A stretch of DNA of 64,000 bases from Propioniciclava tarda (GTDB lineage: Bacteria > Actinomycetota > Actinomycetes > Propionibacteriales > Propionibacteriaceae). The notes beneath the pieces were generated by a model. It searched no databases. It had not been told where the DNA came from and saw only the letters and a list, made by a program, of their open reading frames with translations. The position numbers and the translations under genes are program-made. The first letter of the stretch is position 1. The number at the start of each line of letters is the position of its first letter. This document shows positions 53,983-62,812 of the stretch, in pieces. The stretch is from the NCBI RefSeq assembly GCF_900182665.1, contig NZ_FXTL01000002.1, forward strand, positions 1 to 64,000, in the 5' to 3' direction.

Positions 53983-54816
53983 TCAGTGAATGACCTTGAG
54001 CGGACGCCCGATCTTGCCCTTGGCTTTGAGCTCGGCGTGCACGCGGGCGACGGCGCCCGCGAAGTGGTCGTCCGGGAACGGCCAATCGCCCTTGGCCACC
54101 ACGTGGGCGAGCGAGGTCCCGCACTGGAAGAGGTACTCCAGTTGCAGGTAGATCCCCGCCAACTGCCCGCGCTGGTTGACGGCGAACACCCGGTCGACCG
54201 GGTCGCCATGGCCACCGACGATGACGCTGTCGGCTCGGAGGGTCCCTAGCACGCCGTCCAGCGCCAGCGGCCAGCCGGACAGGGTTGAGTCCGATCTCGC
54301 GTACGGCGCCGGGTTCTCGATGAGGTCGCCGGCGAAGACGACTCGGGCGTCCGGGACGAGGGCGACGGCGTCCCCGGGGGTATGGCCTGGGCCGAAATGC
54401 ACGACCTCGACGTGGCGGTCGCCCAGATCGACCATGGCGGCGAGTTTGAAGGGGTGGGTTGCTGCCGCGAGATCGGTCCGTTTCAGTCCGAGGTGGGCGA
54501 GTTCCTCGTCGGACGCCTCGGCTTCGATGGTCGGCCACACGCTTGCGTGGGCGTACGTGGGCAGATCGGCGAAAGCCGCGAGGCCGAAGGCGTGGTCGTA
54601 GTGGGCGTGGGTGACGACGGCGGCAACGACCGGGACCCCGGCGACGCGCGCGGCGGCGTCCCTGATCTCGCGACCCTGCGCGGGAGTCGAGCCGGTGTCG
54701 ATGACGACGCAGCCGTCGCGTCCGGCGACCAGGCCGATGTTGACCGACGCGGGCTCCGCCACCGCGCGCCACACCCGGTCGCCGACGAGCTCGAACGGAC
54801 CCAGAGAGAACTCCAT
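53983..54816 (-). CDS. MBL-fold metallo-hydrolase
   Basis: 277 aa. The metal motif HxHxDH is in VVTHAHYDHAFG, a further His lies in FGPGHTPGDAV, the Asp in VFAGDLIE and a final His in VIVGGHGDPVD. A complete metallo-beta-lactamase site is therefore present. Relatives include quinoprotein-relay and glyoxalase-like hydrolases; the substrate is unknown. ATG 54816 lies 8 nt after the TAGGGT box. Confidence 0.8.
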   Translation of the reverse strand: MEFSLGPFELVGDRVWRAVAEPASVNIGLVAGRDGCVVIDTGSTPAQGREIRDAAARVAGVPVVAAVVTHAHYDHAFGLAAFADLPTYAHASVWPTIEAEASDEELAHLGLKRTDLAAATHPFKLAAMVDLGDRHVEVVHFGPGHTPGDAVALVPDARVVFAGDLIENPAPYARSDSTLSGWPLALDGVLGTLRADSVIVGGHGDPVDRVFAVNQRGQLAGIYLQLEYLFQCGTSLAHVVAKGDWPFPDDHFAGAVARVHAELKAKGKIGRPLKVIH

Positions 54817-54824
54817 GAGCGCCA

Positions 54825-54830
54825 ACCCTA
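54825..54830 (-). promoter_or_regulatory. -10 box of the MBL-fold gene
   Basis: TAGGGT on the minus strand, 8 nt before ATG 54816; predicted leaderless. Confidence 0.5.
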
Positions 54831-54849
54831 GGCCCCCGCGCCAACGCTC

Positions 54850-55206
54850 CTAGCGACGTTCGAAGCCAGTAGCTCCGAAGGCGTCGATCGCCTGGACCGC
54901 CTTGTCGAGGAAGGTGTCCTCGCCGAGGGTGAAGATCTTGGTGAACATCGCCTCGGTGCCGCCGGACGTGATCGCCGAGACGTAGATCTGGCTGCCCCAG
55001 CCCACGGCGGTGATGTTCAGGCTGACCCGGCTCCGGGTCGAGGCCGCGAAGCGCTCGTAGACCCGGACCACCACGCGGGCGTCGCCCGCCATGACATCGG
55101 TCGAGTCCTCCACGCTCGCGGTCATGCTGCCGCTGAGGATCGCCCGATCGAGGTAAGGAACGAAGTCGTCGAGGCGTCCGAAAAACGACCTTTCGTACTT
55201 GGCCAT
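54850..55206 (-). CDS. DUF6054-like protein
   Basis: 118 aa, soluble. MAKYERSFFGRLDDFVPYLD, the SMTASVEDSTDVMAGD segment and VSAITSGGTEAMFTKIFTLGE are recalled from the DUF6054 family, which has no known function. A very strong AAGGAGG precedes ATG 55206, in contrast to the many leaderless genes around it. It is divergent from hrcA. Confidence 0.65.
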   Translation of the reverse strand: MAKYERSFFGRLDDFVPYLDRAILSGSMTASVEDSTDVMAGDARVVVRVYERFAASTRSRVSLNITAVGWGSQIYVSAITSGGTEAMFTKIFTLGEDTFLDKAVQAIDAFGATGFERR

Positions 55207-55284
55207 GAGTGGCCTCCTTGGGGTTGGGTCACTCCATGGTGCCAGGTGGGTGTCGTGTCGAGCGCTGAAACCCGGTGCAGTACG

Positions 55285-55311
55285 CTGGCACTCTGAACCC
55301 GCGAGTGCCAG
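55285..55311 (+). promoter_or_regulatory. CIRCE operator upstream of hrcA
   Basis: CTGGCACTC (55285-55293), a 9-nt spacer and GAGTGCCAG (55303-55311): the HrcA-binding CIRCE with its GCACTC-N9-GAGTGC core, but GC-rich outer bases in place of TTA/TAA. A TACGCT -10-like box (55281-55286) overlaps it. HrcA should repress hrcA-dnaJ until heat shock. Confidence 0.85.
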
Positions 55312-55321
55312 GAGGTGACTG

Positions 55322-56335
55322 ATGGACGACCGCAAGCTCGAGATCTTGCGCGCGATCGTCACCGACTACGTGTCCTCGCGCGAGCCCGTGGGGTCACGCG
55401 CCCTGGTGGAGCGGCACCGGCTCGGTGTCTCGCCCGCGACGGTGCGCAACGACATGGCCGTGCTCGAGGAAGAGGGCTACATCGCCCAGCCGCACACCAG
55501 CGCCGGACGCATCCCGACCGACAAGGGCTATCGGCTCTTCGTCGACCGCCTCGGCCAGGTCAAGCCGCTGAGCCCGGCCGAGCAGCGCGCCATCTCGACG
55601 TTCATGGCAGGCGCCCTGGACCTCGACGATGTGGTGCGTCGCACGGTCCGGCTGCTCGCGCAGGTCACGCATCAGGTCGCGATCGTGCAATACCCGGTCC
55701 TCAACTCGGCCACCATCCGGCACGTGGAGGTCGTCGAACTGTCGTCCGATCGGGCGCTCGTCATCGTCGTCAACTCCTCCGGACGCATCGAGCAGCGTCC
55801 GATGGAACTCGCCGGGCTGACCTCGGACGCCGTCGCCCTGGTCCGCGCCCGCGTCAACGAGGCCGTCGTCGGACTGACCCCGGCACAGGCCGTCGATCGC
55901 CTGGGTGTCCTGCTCGAACAACTGCCGCCGGACGCCCAAGGTGCCGGAGGCGTCCTGGTGGCGACGCTGCTCGACCTGATGGCGACGGATCCGTCCACGC
56001 GGGTCGTGGTGGGTGGCGTGCCGAACCTGACCCGATTCGGGGACCAGTTCGAGACCACCGTGAAGCCCGTGCTTGAGGCCCTGGAGGAGCAGGTCGTGCT
56101 GCTGCGCCTGCTCGGCGAGGCGACGACGGCCTCCGATGTGACCGTCCGGATCGGGCACGAGAACCCGTACGAGCCGCTACAGGCGACGTCCGTCGTGGCG
56201 AGCGCCTACGGCTTCGACGAGGACGTGTGGGCCACGCTCGGAGTGGTCGGGCCCACGCGGATGGACTACCCCTCCACCATTGCTTCCGTGCGCGCCGTCG
56301 CGCGGTATGTCGGCCGGTTCCTGGCAGAAGGATGA
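55322..56335 (+). CDS. hrcA: Heat-inducible transcription repressor HrcA
   Basis: 337 aa. The N-terminal winged helix has LEILRAIVTDYVSSREPVGS and VSPATVRNDMAVLEEEGYI, with SAGRIPTDKGYRLFVD after it. The C-terminal GAF-like domain ends in VGPTRMDYPSTIASV. GGAGG precedes ATG 55322, and a CIRCE lies 11 nt upstream, so it is autoregulated. dnaJ follows after 3 nt. Confidence 0.97.
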   Translation: MDDRKLEILRAIVTDYVSSREPVGSRALVERHRLGVSPATVRNDMAVLEEEGYIAQPHTSAGRIPTDKGYRLFVDRLGQVKPLSPAEQRAISTFMAGALDLDDVVRRTVRLLAQVTHQVAIVQYPVLNSATIRHVEVVELSSDRALVIVVNSSGRIEQRPMELAGLTSDAVALVRARVNEAVVGLTPAQAVDRLGVLLEQLPPDAQGAGGVLVATLLDLMATDPSTRVVVGGVPNLTRFGDQFETTVKPVLEALEEQVVLLRLLGEATTASDVTVRIGHENPYEPLQATSVVASAYGFDEDVWATLGVVGPTRMDYPSTIASVRAVARYVGRFLAEG

Positions 56336-56338
56336 CGC

Positions 56339-57502
56339 GTGAGCGCTGATTACTACGAGATCCTCGGTGTGGGGCGGGACGCGTCCGCCGACGAGGTCAA
56401 GAAGGCGTACCGCAAGCTCGCCATGAAGTATCACCCGGACGTCAGCGATGCCCCTGACGCCGCGGAGAAGTTCAAGCAGATCCAGGAGGCCTACGAGGTC
56501 CTGCACGATCCGCAGAAGAAGTCGATCTACGACCGCGGCGGCGACCCGATGGGCTCGGGCGGCGGCATGGGCGGCTTCGGCTTCGGCGGCGCGCAGGGCT
56601 TCGACATGGGCGATCTGTTCGGGGCGATGTTCGGCCAGTCCGCGTCGCGCGGGCCGCGGTCGCGCGTCCGGCGGGGCCAGGACGCCCTCGTCCGGCTCAA
56701 TCTGGCGCTGGCGGAGGCGGCGTTCGGGGTGACGAAGCCGATCACGGTCGACACCGCGGTGATCTGCCCCTCCTGCCAAGGGTCCGGGTCGGGGGACGGC
56801 GGCCAGCCGGTGCAGTGCACGACGTGCCACGGCCAAGGCGACGTGACGACCGTCCAGCGCTCGTTCCTGGGCGACATCCGCACCGTCCAGCCGTGCCCCA
56901 ACTGCCGCGGCTTCGGCACGATCATCGCCCACCCGTGTGGCGAATGTTCCGGCGAGGGACGCGTCCGCAGCACCCGGACGATCAACGTCAAGATCCCGCC
57001 GGGGGTGTCGACGGGCAACCGCGTCCACCTGGACTCGCAGGGTGAGGTGGGTCCCGGCGGCGGGCCGGCGGGCGACCTCTACGTCGAGATCTCGGTTCAG
57101 CCGCACGACGTCTTCCGCCGCGATGGCGACAACCTCGAGATGGTCGTCAAGGTGCCGATGACGGCGGCCGCCTTGGGCACCGAGGTCGACCTCGCCACGC
57201 TGGAGGCCGAGCGTGAGGGGACGGCGGCGGGTGACGCGACGGTGAAGCTGCACGTTCCGCCGTCGACCCAGTCCGGGACGCGGCTGGTCGTCGCCGGACG
57301 CGGCGTTCCGCGCCTGCGCGGGGGCGGACGCGGCGACCTCGGGGTTACGCTGCTGGTGCAGACCCCCAAACACCTGGACGACGCCCAGCGCGACCTGCTT
57401 CGACAGCTCGCCGAGCTGCGCGGGGAGAGCCGTCCAGAGGTAAGCGTGGATCGCGCGCGCAAGGGCATGTTCGACCGAATCAAGGACGCGTTCACGGCAT
57501 GA
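56339..57502 (+). CDS. dnaJ: Chaperone DnaJ
   Basis: 387 aa. J domain with HPD at 32-34, a Gly/Phe-rich stretch (about 65-90), and four CxxCxGxG zinc repeats ([32 protein letters not shown]; about 142-210). The C-terminal substrate-binding domains follow. This is the DnaJ2 type linked to hrcA in actinobacteria. GTG 56339; the stop overlaps rsmE (ATGA). dnaK and grpE are elsewhere. Confidence 0.97.
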   Translation: MSADYYEILGVGRDASADEVKKAYRKLAMKYHPDVSDAPDAAEKFKQIQEAYEVLHDPQKKSIYDRGGDPMGSGGGMGGFGFGGAQGFDMGDLFGAMFGQSASRGPRSRVRRGQDALVRLNLALAEAAFGVTKPITVDTAVICPSCQGSGSGDGGQPVQCTTCHGQGDVTTVQRSFLGDIRTVQPCPNCRGFGTIIAHPCGECSGEGRVRSTRTINVKIPPGVSTGNRVHLDSQGEVGPGGGPAGDLYVEISVQPHDVFRRDGDNLEMVVKVPMTAAALGTEVDLATLEAEREGTAAGDATVKLHVPPSTQSGTRLVVAGRGVPRLRGGGRGDLGVTLLVQTPKHLDDAQRDLLRQLAELRGESRPEVSVDRARKGMFDRIKDAFTA

Positions 57503-58230
57503 CAGAGGCACTGTTCCTGGCAGAGTTCTCCGACCCGACGGTCGGCGACGAGATCACGCTGTCCGGTGACGAGGGACGCCACGCGGTGGCCGTCCGGCGG
57601 ATCGCGGTGGGGGAGCGCATCCTGCTCTCGGACGGTGCCGGCACGGCCGTGCGCGGCGAGGTGCTCTCGACGGAGAAAGCGTCGTTGTCCTTGCGCGTGG
57701 ATGAAGTTCTTCGGACGCCGACGCGCGACCGTCGCTACATCGCCGCGCAGGCCCTCGCCAAGGGGGACCGCGCCGAGTTGGCCGTCGAAGTGATGACCGA
57801 GATGGGCATCGACGAGGTGGTGCCGTGGCAGGCGGCGCGCTCGATCGTGAAGTGGGTGCCGGATCGCGCCGAGCGGCACCTGGCGAAGTGGCGGTCGACG
57901 GCACGGGAGGCCACTAAGCAGTCGCGTCGCTTCCTGGTGCCGGTGGTGACCGTGCCGATGTCGACGCGTGAGCTGGCCCTGCGCGTTCCCGAGACGGCTT
58001 TGACGCTGATCCTGCACGAGGAGGCGTCAGTGCCGCTGGCGTCGGTCGCGCTGCCGGCGTCCGGCGACGTGATGATCGTGATCGGCCCCGAGGGCGGCAT
58101 CGCGCCCGACGAGCTCGAGGCGCTGACGGCCGCCGGGGGAGTGCCGGTGTCGATCAGCGATGGGGTGCTGCGCACGTCGACCGCCGGGGTCGTCGCGCTG
58201 GCCCAGTTGCAGGCCCTCGGTGCCCGCTGA
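57499..58230 (+). CDS. rsmE: 16S rRNA m3U1498 methyltransferase RsmE
   Basis: 243-aa SPOUT methyltransferase. An N-terminal PUA-like domain ([19 protein letters not shown]), the [17 protein letters not shown]-like core, and the SAM-binding trefoil knot [15 protein letters not shown] with a terminal [15 protein letters not shown]. The start overlaps the dnaJ stop and the end overlaps tgt, so it is part of the heat-shock operon transcript. Confidence 0.95.
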   Translation: MTEALFLAEFSDPTVGDEITLSGDEGRHAVAVRRIAVGERILLSDGAGTAVRGEVLSTEKASLSLRVDEVLRTPTRDRRYIAAQALAKGDRAELAVEVMTEMGIDEVVPWQAARSIVKWVPDRAERHLAKWRSTAREATKQSRRFLVPVVTVPMSTRELALRVPETALTLILHEEASVPLASVALPASGDVMIVIGPEGGIAPDELEALTAAGGVPVSISDGVLRTSTAGVVALAQLQALGAR

Positions 58231-59467
58231 GTCGGACGCCGCCCGCCCGTTCGGCTTCTCGGTAGCATCCACGCTGCCGGACGCCCTCGGCCGGACCGGC
58301 GTCATCACCACGCCGCACGGCGAGATCAAGACCCCGGCGTTCATCGTCGTCGGCACCAAGGCGACGGTGAAGGCGGTCGTCCCGGAGGCGGTGGCCGCCG
58401 TGGGCGGCCAGGCGGTGCTGGCGAACGCCTATCACCTCTACCTCCAGCCGGGCTCCGACATCGTGGACGCCGGGGGCGGGCTCGGTGCGTTTATGAACTG
58501 GCCGGGCCCGACGTTCACGGACTCTGGTGGCTTCCAGGTGATGAGCCAGGGCGTCGGCTTCAAGAAGGTGCTCGCGATGGACACCGCCGGGCTCGCGGCG
58601 TCCGACATCGTGGCGCCCAACAAGGAGCGGATGGCCCACGTCGACGACGACGGGGTGACGTTCAAGTCGTTCCTGAACGGGTCGCTGCATCGGTTCACGC
58701 CCGAGGTCAGCATGCGCGTCCAGCACGAGCTGGGCGCCGACATCATGTTCGCCTTCGACGAGCTCACGACGCTGGCCGATTCGCGGGCTTACCAGGAGGC
58801 GTCCGTCGAGCGGACGCATCGCTGGGCTGCGCGTTGCCTGGCGGCGCACGGCGAGCTGACTCGCGACCGGGTGGGGAAGCCCTATCAGGCGTTGTTCGGG
58901 GTGGTCCAGGGCGCCCAGTACGAGGACCTGCGGCGGCGCGCGGCGTCCGGCCTGGCTGCGTTGGAGGTCGACGGACGCCGCTTCGACGGCTTCGGCCTCG
59001 GCGGGGCCATCGAGAAGGAGAACTTGGGGCGGATCGTGGGCTGGTGCTGCGAGGAACTGCCCGCTGACAAGCCGCGACACCTGCTCGGCATCTCCGAGCC
59101 GGACGACTTCTTCGCGGCCATCGAGGCCGGCGCGGACACGTTCGACTGCGTGAACCCCAGCCGGGTCGCCCGCAACGGCGCGATCTACACCGCCGACGGG
59201 CGCTACAACGTCAACACGGCCGCGAACCGGCGGGCGTTCGCGCCCTTGGAGGCCGGCTGCGACTGCTACACGTGTGCGCACTACACGCGGGCGTACCTGC
59301 ACCACCTGTTCAAGGCCAAGGAGATGCTGGCGTCCACGCTGGCGACGATCCACAACGAGCGGTTCACGGTGCGGCTGGTCGACGACATTCGCGCGTCGAT
59401 CGAGTCCGGATCGTTCGAGGCGTTCCGAGACGAGTTCCTGGGACGGTTCTACGCCGGACGCCGCTAG
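58220..59467 (+). CDS. tgt: tRNA-guanine transglycosylase Tgt
   Basis: Exchanges G34 of GUN-anticodon tRNAs for queuine or preQ1, 415 aa. The catalytic Asp101 lies in FTDSGGFQVMS, the second Asp in NPSRVA-adjacent DTFDCV, and the zinc site is CDCYTC plus a later His (LHHLF). GTG 58220 overlaps the rsmE end; the frame from 58160 is rejected as it lies inside rsmE. No preQ1 synthesis gene is nearby. Bacterial queuine salvage by Tgt is one possibility. Confidence 0.92.
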   Translation: MPAESDAARPFGFSVASTLPDALGRTGVITTPHGEIKTPAFIVVGTKATVKAVVPEAVAAVGGQAVLANAYHLYLQPGSDIVDAGGGLGAFMNWPGPTFTDSGGFQVMSQGVGFKKVLAMDTAGLAASDIVAPNKERMAHVDDDGVTFKSFLNGSLHRFTPEVSMRVQHELGADIMFAFDELTTLADSRAYQEASVERTHRWAARCLAAHGELTRDRVGKPYQALFGVVQGAQYEDLRRRAASGLAALEVDGRRFDGFGLGGAIEKENLGRIVGWCCEELPADKPRHLLGISEPDDFFAAIEAGADTFDCVNPSRVARNGAIYTADGRYNVNTAANRRAFAPLEAGCDCYTCAHYTRAYLHHLFKAKEMLASTLATIHNERFTVRLVDDIRASIESGSFEAFRDEFLGRFYAGRR

Positions 59468-59498
59468 GTCTCGACAGGTTGCCACACGTCAATATCGT

Positions 59499-59508
59499 TT
59501 ATCGATAA
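59499..59508. promoter_or_regulatory. Palindromic operator upstream of the TM protein/XRE pair
   Basis: The perfect palindrome TTATCGATAA, framed by ATATCG (59492-59497) and CGATAT (59519-59524). It overlaps a TAACAT -10-like box (59506-59511). A likely autoregulatory site for the XRE protein encoded downstream. Confidence 0.5.
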
Positions 59509-59532
59509 CATCGGTCGACGATATGAGGGGCC

Positions 59533-59802
59533 ATGCCTGGTATCGAGGGGAGTCGGTTGCGACGGCTGGAGGTGCGGGGCCGAGGGCTGCGGGCCCTCAC
59601 CCGATTCATGACCGTGTTGGCCGTGCTGGTGGGAGTGGTCGAGCTCGGACTGCGGGTGATCCTCGGCATGGTCGCGGGGATCGGGGTGGATCCGGTCTAC
59701 GCGAACCTGCCCCTGGTGAGGGTGGCCTTGATCACGGCGTCCCTGGTGGTGGCCTTCCGGGCGGGCGCGCGGTTAGAGAGGGACGCCGTCGGTGTCATCT
59801 GA
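59533..59802 (+). CDS. Small two-TM membrane protein (DUF2975-like)
   Basis: 89 aa with two TM helices (about 27-48 and 65-82) and Arg-rich N-terminus. The pairing with a YozG-type XRE regulator recalls DUF2975 membrane proteins, although those usually have four helices, so this one may be a short relative. GAGGGG precedes the ATG. The next gene starts inside its 3' end. Confidence 0.55.
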   Translation: MPGIEGSRLRRLEVRGRGLRALTRFMTVLAVLVGVVELGLRVILGMVAGIGVDPVYANLPLVRVALITASLVVAFRAGARLERDAVGVI

Positions 59803-60031
59803 GCCCTACGACGACGGTGACGCCCACCGGATCACCTGCCGGCTGGCCGACGTCCTGGACGCGCGCGGGGTCACCCTCACTGAACTTTCGGCGCGCACGG
59901 GCATCACGATGGCCAACCTGTCGATCCTCAAGACTGGCAAGGCGCGTGCGATCCGCTTCACGACGCTCACGGCCATCTGCGAGGCCCTCGACTGCACCCC
60001 GGCTGACCTGCTGACCCTGCGGGAGCCCTAG
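59792..60031 (+). CDS. XRE-family HTH regulator (YozG/Cro-type)
   Basis: 79 aa: a single Cro/C1 helix-turn-helix, LTELSARTGITMANLSILKTGKARAIRF, quoted in parts across residues 30-58, then ICEALDCTPADLLTL. GTG 59792 overlaps the upstream stop region by 11 nt. It probably binds the palindrome upstream of its operon. Confidence 0.8.
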   Translation: MSSEPYDDGDAHRITCRLADVLDARGVTLTELSARTGITMANLSILKTGKARAIRFTTLTAICEALDCTPADLLTLREP

Positions 60032-60215
60032 CCTGCGGGTGGCGCCGTTCCTCTGGGCCTTCATGGTGACGTTGTGTCGAGAGGGGACCCCGACGACCCG
60101 TCGTCCTTGGACGCCGCTGGTCGAGGCGACGTTTGGCTGCTGGGAGCAGGCCATGTGCAGCCGTGACGGAGTTGGTGAATCCGAGGCGCCTAGGTGGGAG
60201 TGGTGGTGCTTGTCG

Positions 60216-60848
60216 TCAGGCGCCGAGTTTGGCTCGGTTCAGAGCCTTGACCCAGGCGTCCTCGCCGATGAGACGGACGTCGGCGGCGCGCTGGCGTCCG
60301 AAGGCGAACAGGGTCAGCTCGGACGGGCGTCCCACGATCGTCACGGTCGACTCGCCGGCCTTCACCCGGACCGGCGGCGCGTCGGCGTCCGACCGTTCCA
60401 GCAGGACGCCGACCGGCGCCTTCGCGAAGAGCAGTCGTCCCATGACGGGTAGGCGCTTCCACAGCGCGTCCTCGAACGAGGCGTCGATCGGACGCCGCGG
60501 CAGGCCGTTGGCCCGGCGGACGTCCTCGGTGTGGACGAGGAACTCGGTGGCGTTGACCAGATCATCCGTCGCCGGCAGCAGCGTCAACGGCGTTCGCGGC
60601 GTTTCCCGTAGCCGCGTGGCCATCTCGACGAAGCTCATCTTCTCGCGGGCGGCCGCCATGGCGTCTTCGGTGACCTTCTCGAACCGCTTCGACGCGATGC
60701 CCAGCAGGGACGCCACGTTGCGCTCACGCACCCAGCTGTGGGACGCGAGGTCGTAGGCCGTCCAGCCCTCGCACAGCGTCGGCGCATGGGCCCCGACCTC
60801 CAGCAGGGCGGACGAGTAGGCCTGGCGCTGATCGGATGCGTGTCCCAT
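60216..60848 (-). CDS. TIGR03085 family metal-binding protein
   Basis: 210-aa member of the maleylpyruvate-isomerase/DinB-like superfamily found in actinobacteria. The helical N-terminal bundle carries potential metal ligands His (in LASHSWVRERN) and a later HTEDVRRANGLP. Its biochemical role is unknown; family names refer to a distant thiol-dependent isomerase. ATG 60848 is chosen for a TATTCT -10 box 7 nt upstream. It is divergent from trpE. The preceding stretch 60032-60215 holds no recognisable gene. Confidence 0.75.
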   Translation of the reverse strand: MGHASDQRQAYSSALLEVGAHAPTLCEGWTAYDLASHSWVRERNVASLLGIASKRFEKVTEDAMAAAREKMSFVEMATRLRETPRTPLTLLPATDDLVNATEFLVHTEDVRRANGLPRRPIDASFEDALWKRLPVMGRLLFAKAPVGVLLERSDADAPPVRVKAGESTVTIVGRPSELTLFAFGRQRAADVRLIGEDAWVKALNRAKLGA

Positions 60849-60855
60849 GGCCCGG

Positions 60856-60861
60856 AGAATA
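60856..60861 (-). promoter_or_regulatory. -10 box of the TIGR03085 gene
   Basis: TATTCT on the minus strand, 7 nt before ATG 60848; predicted leaderless. Confidence 0.5.
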
Positions 60862-60910
60862 CCCGGCGCCACCGACCGGACGCCGCTGCGCCGCCACCGG
60901 CACCCGATGC

Positions 60911-60916
60911 GACAAT
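60911..60916 (+). promoter_or_regulatory. -10-like box of trpE
   Basis: GACAAT 6 nt before GTG 60923. The short gap leaves no room for a trp leader peptide, so attenuation of this promoter is unlikely. Confidence 0.4.
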
Positions 60917-60922
60917 GCCGCC

Positions 60923-62443
60923 GTGACCGCACTCACCATCACCCCTGACCTGGACGCCTTCCGCGAGGCCGCGTCCGCCGACGGCGTCCGGGTGATCTCG
61001 GTGTTCACGCGCCTGCTGGCCGACGACTTCACCCCGGTCGGGCTCTACCACGCCCTCTGCGGCGACCGCACGGGCACCTTCCTGTTCGAGTCCGCCGACA
61101 ACGGGCAGTGGAGCCGCTACTCCGTGGTCGGCGTGAACGCCGCCGCCACCCTGACCGAGGCCAACGGCGACGCCGTGTGGCGTTGGTCCGGACGCCCCAT
61201 CGCGGGCCTGCCCACCGGAGGCGATCCCGTTCAGGTGTTGCGCGACACGCTGGCGTTGTTGGCCACCCCGACCGCCCCAGGACTGCCGCCGATGTGCGCC
61301 ACGCTGGTCGGCTACCTGGGCTACGACGTGGTCCGCCGGCTCGAGCATCTGCCGGACGCCCCGGCCGACGATCTCGGCCTGCCCGAGCTGGTCATGATGC
61401 TGATGACTGACCTGGCCGTCCTCGACCACCACACCGGTGAGGTCTGGCTCATCGCCAACGCCCTCAACTTCGACGGCTCCCACGACCGCGTGGATGACGC
61501 CCACGCCGACGCCGCCGTGCGCGTCCAGGCGATGGTCGACCGCCTCACCGAGCCCGCCGCGCCGCTGATCGCCACGGCGTCCGACGAAGAATGGCCCGAC
61601 GTCGTCCGACAGCGGACCCCCGAGGAGTACCAGGCGCTCGTCGTCGACGCCGTCGAGGAGATCCGTGCCGGTGAGGCCTTCCAGATCGTCGGCAGCCAGC
61701 GCTTCGAGGTGCCGTGCACGGCCGACCCGCTCGACGTCTACCGGGTGCTGCGTCGGACCAACCCCAGTCCCTACCTCTACCTCCTGCGGCTCGACGGCTT
61801 CGCGGTCGTCGGGTCCAGCCCCGAGGCACTCGTCACGGTGACGGACGGCCGCGCGGTGACGCGTCCGATCGCCGGGACGCGTCCGCGGGGCGCCACCCCC
61901 GAACAAGACGTTGCCTTGGAAGCCGAGCTGCTCGCCGACCCGAAGGAGCGCGCCGAGCACCTGATGTTGGTCGACCTCGGACGCAACGACCTCGGACGCG
62001 TCTGCGTGCCCGGCTCTGTCGAGGTCGTCGAGTTCATGAAGGTGCGCCGCTACAGCCACGTCATGCACCTGGAGGCGGCCGTCATCGGACGCCTCGCGCC
62101 CGGTCGGACCGCCCTGGACGCCACCCTGTCGTGCTTCCCGGCGGGGACGCTCTCGGGTGCCCCGAAGGTCCGGGCGATGGAGATCATCGACCGGCTCGAG
62201 GTCAGCCGCCGCGGCCTCTACGGCGGCGTGGTGGGCCACTTCGACCTCTCCGGCGACAGCGATGTGGCCATCGCTATTCGGACGGCCGTGATCAAGGACG
62301 GTCGCGCCTACGTCCAGGCCGGCGCCGGGCTCGTCGCCGATTCCGTCCCGGCCAGCGAGGACGCCGAGTGCCGCAACAAGGCCATGGCCGTCCTGCGCGC
62401 CGTCCAGCAGGCCGCCGGCCTGACCCGGGTGGGTCCGGCCTAG
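60923..62443 (+). CDS. trpE: Anthranilate synthase component I TrpE
   Basis: Chorismate plus ammonia/glutamine to anthranilate, 506 aa. The N-terminal tryptophan-binding region carries LFESADNGQWSRYS (the LLES-type motif). The catalytic domain has IAGTRPRGATPEQD, ELLADPKERAEHLMLVDLGRND and SHVMHLEA, then FPAGTLSGAPK. No glutaminase domain is fused and trpG is not adjacent. GTG 60923 is the likely leaderless start; the open frame upstream crosses the divergent promoter. Confidence 0.96.
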   Translation: MTALTITPDLDAFREAASADGVRVISVFTRLLADDFTPVGLYHALCGDRTGTFLFESADNGQWSRYSVVGVNAAATLTEANGDAVWRWSGRPIAGLPTGGDPVQVLRDTLALLATPTAPGLPPMCATLVGYLGYDVVRRLEHLPDAPADDLGLPELVMMLMTDLAVLDHHTGEVWLIANALNFDGSHDRVDDAHADAAVRVQAMVDRLTEPAAPLIATASDEEWPDVVRQRTPEEYQALVVDAVEEIRAGEAFQIVGSQRFEVPCTADPLDVYRVLRRTNPSPYLYLLRLDGFAVVGSSPEALVTVTDGRAVTRPIAGTRPRGATPEQDVALEAELLADPKERAEHLMLVDLGRNDLGRVCVPGSVEVVEFMKVRRYSHVMHLEAAVIGRLAPGRTALDATLSCFPAGTLSGAPKVRAMEIIDRLEVSRRGLYGGVVGHFDLSGDSDVAIAIRTAVIKDGRAYVQAGAGLVADSVPASEDAECRNKAMAVLRAVQQAAGLTRVGPA

Positions 62444-62554
62444 ACCGCCAGCAGGCGCGCCGTTCCGAATCGCGCACCCCGTGGTGGAGAAACGCACCCA
62501 CTCCTGGGATGCTGTCTCCAGCCCACGACCACGTCGAACCAGGAAGGACGAGCC

Positions 62555-62812
62555 ATGACCCACGGCACGGCCCATCAGTCCATCGATCCCGTCCGCAGCG
62601 CGACCCAGCCGCTGACCCATCACGGACGCACCCTGGCGGCCTGGACCGGAAGCGTCATCGCCCTCGTCGGGTTCGTCATCGCCGCGGTCGCGTTCGTGCT
62701 GCCCGGCGGCATCAACTGGACCGTCATGTGGATCGGGCTGGCCATCGTGGCCCTGTCGGCGATCGTCGGCCTCGTGCTGCGCAACATGGGCCACGGCGCC
62801 AAGGAGAACTGA
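62555..62812 (+). CDS. HGxxPAAW-family membrane protein
   Basis: 85 aa, two TM helices, with the N-terminal HHGRTLAAWTGS motif that gives the family its name. Members sit between trpE and trpC in many actinobacteria; the function is unknown, and a link to tryptophan synthesis rests on this conserved position. GGAAGGA precedes the ATG. trpC begins directly after its stop. Confidence 0.8.
   Translation: MTHGTAHQSIDPVRSATQPLTHHGRTLAAWTGSVIALVGFVIAAVAFVLPGGINWTVMWIGLAIVALSAIVGLVLRNMGHGAKEN

Noticed and set aside
60032-60215. Small genes between the XRE gene and the TIGR03085 gene
   Set aside because: The open frames on both strands show no start signal, motif or homology; nothing is supported.
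60849-60922. trp leader peptide/attenuator before trpE
   Set aside because: Only 74 nt separate the divergent starts and the trpE -10-like box is 6 nt from the GTG, leaving no room for a leader with Trp codons.
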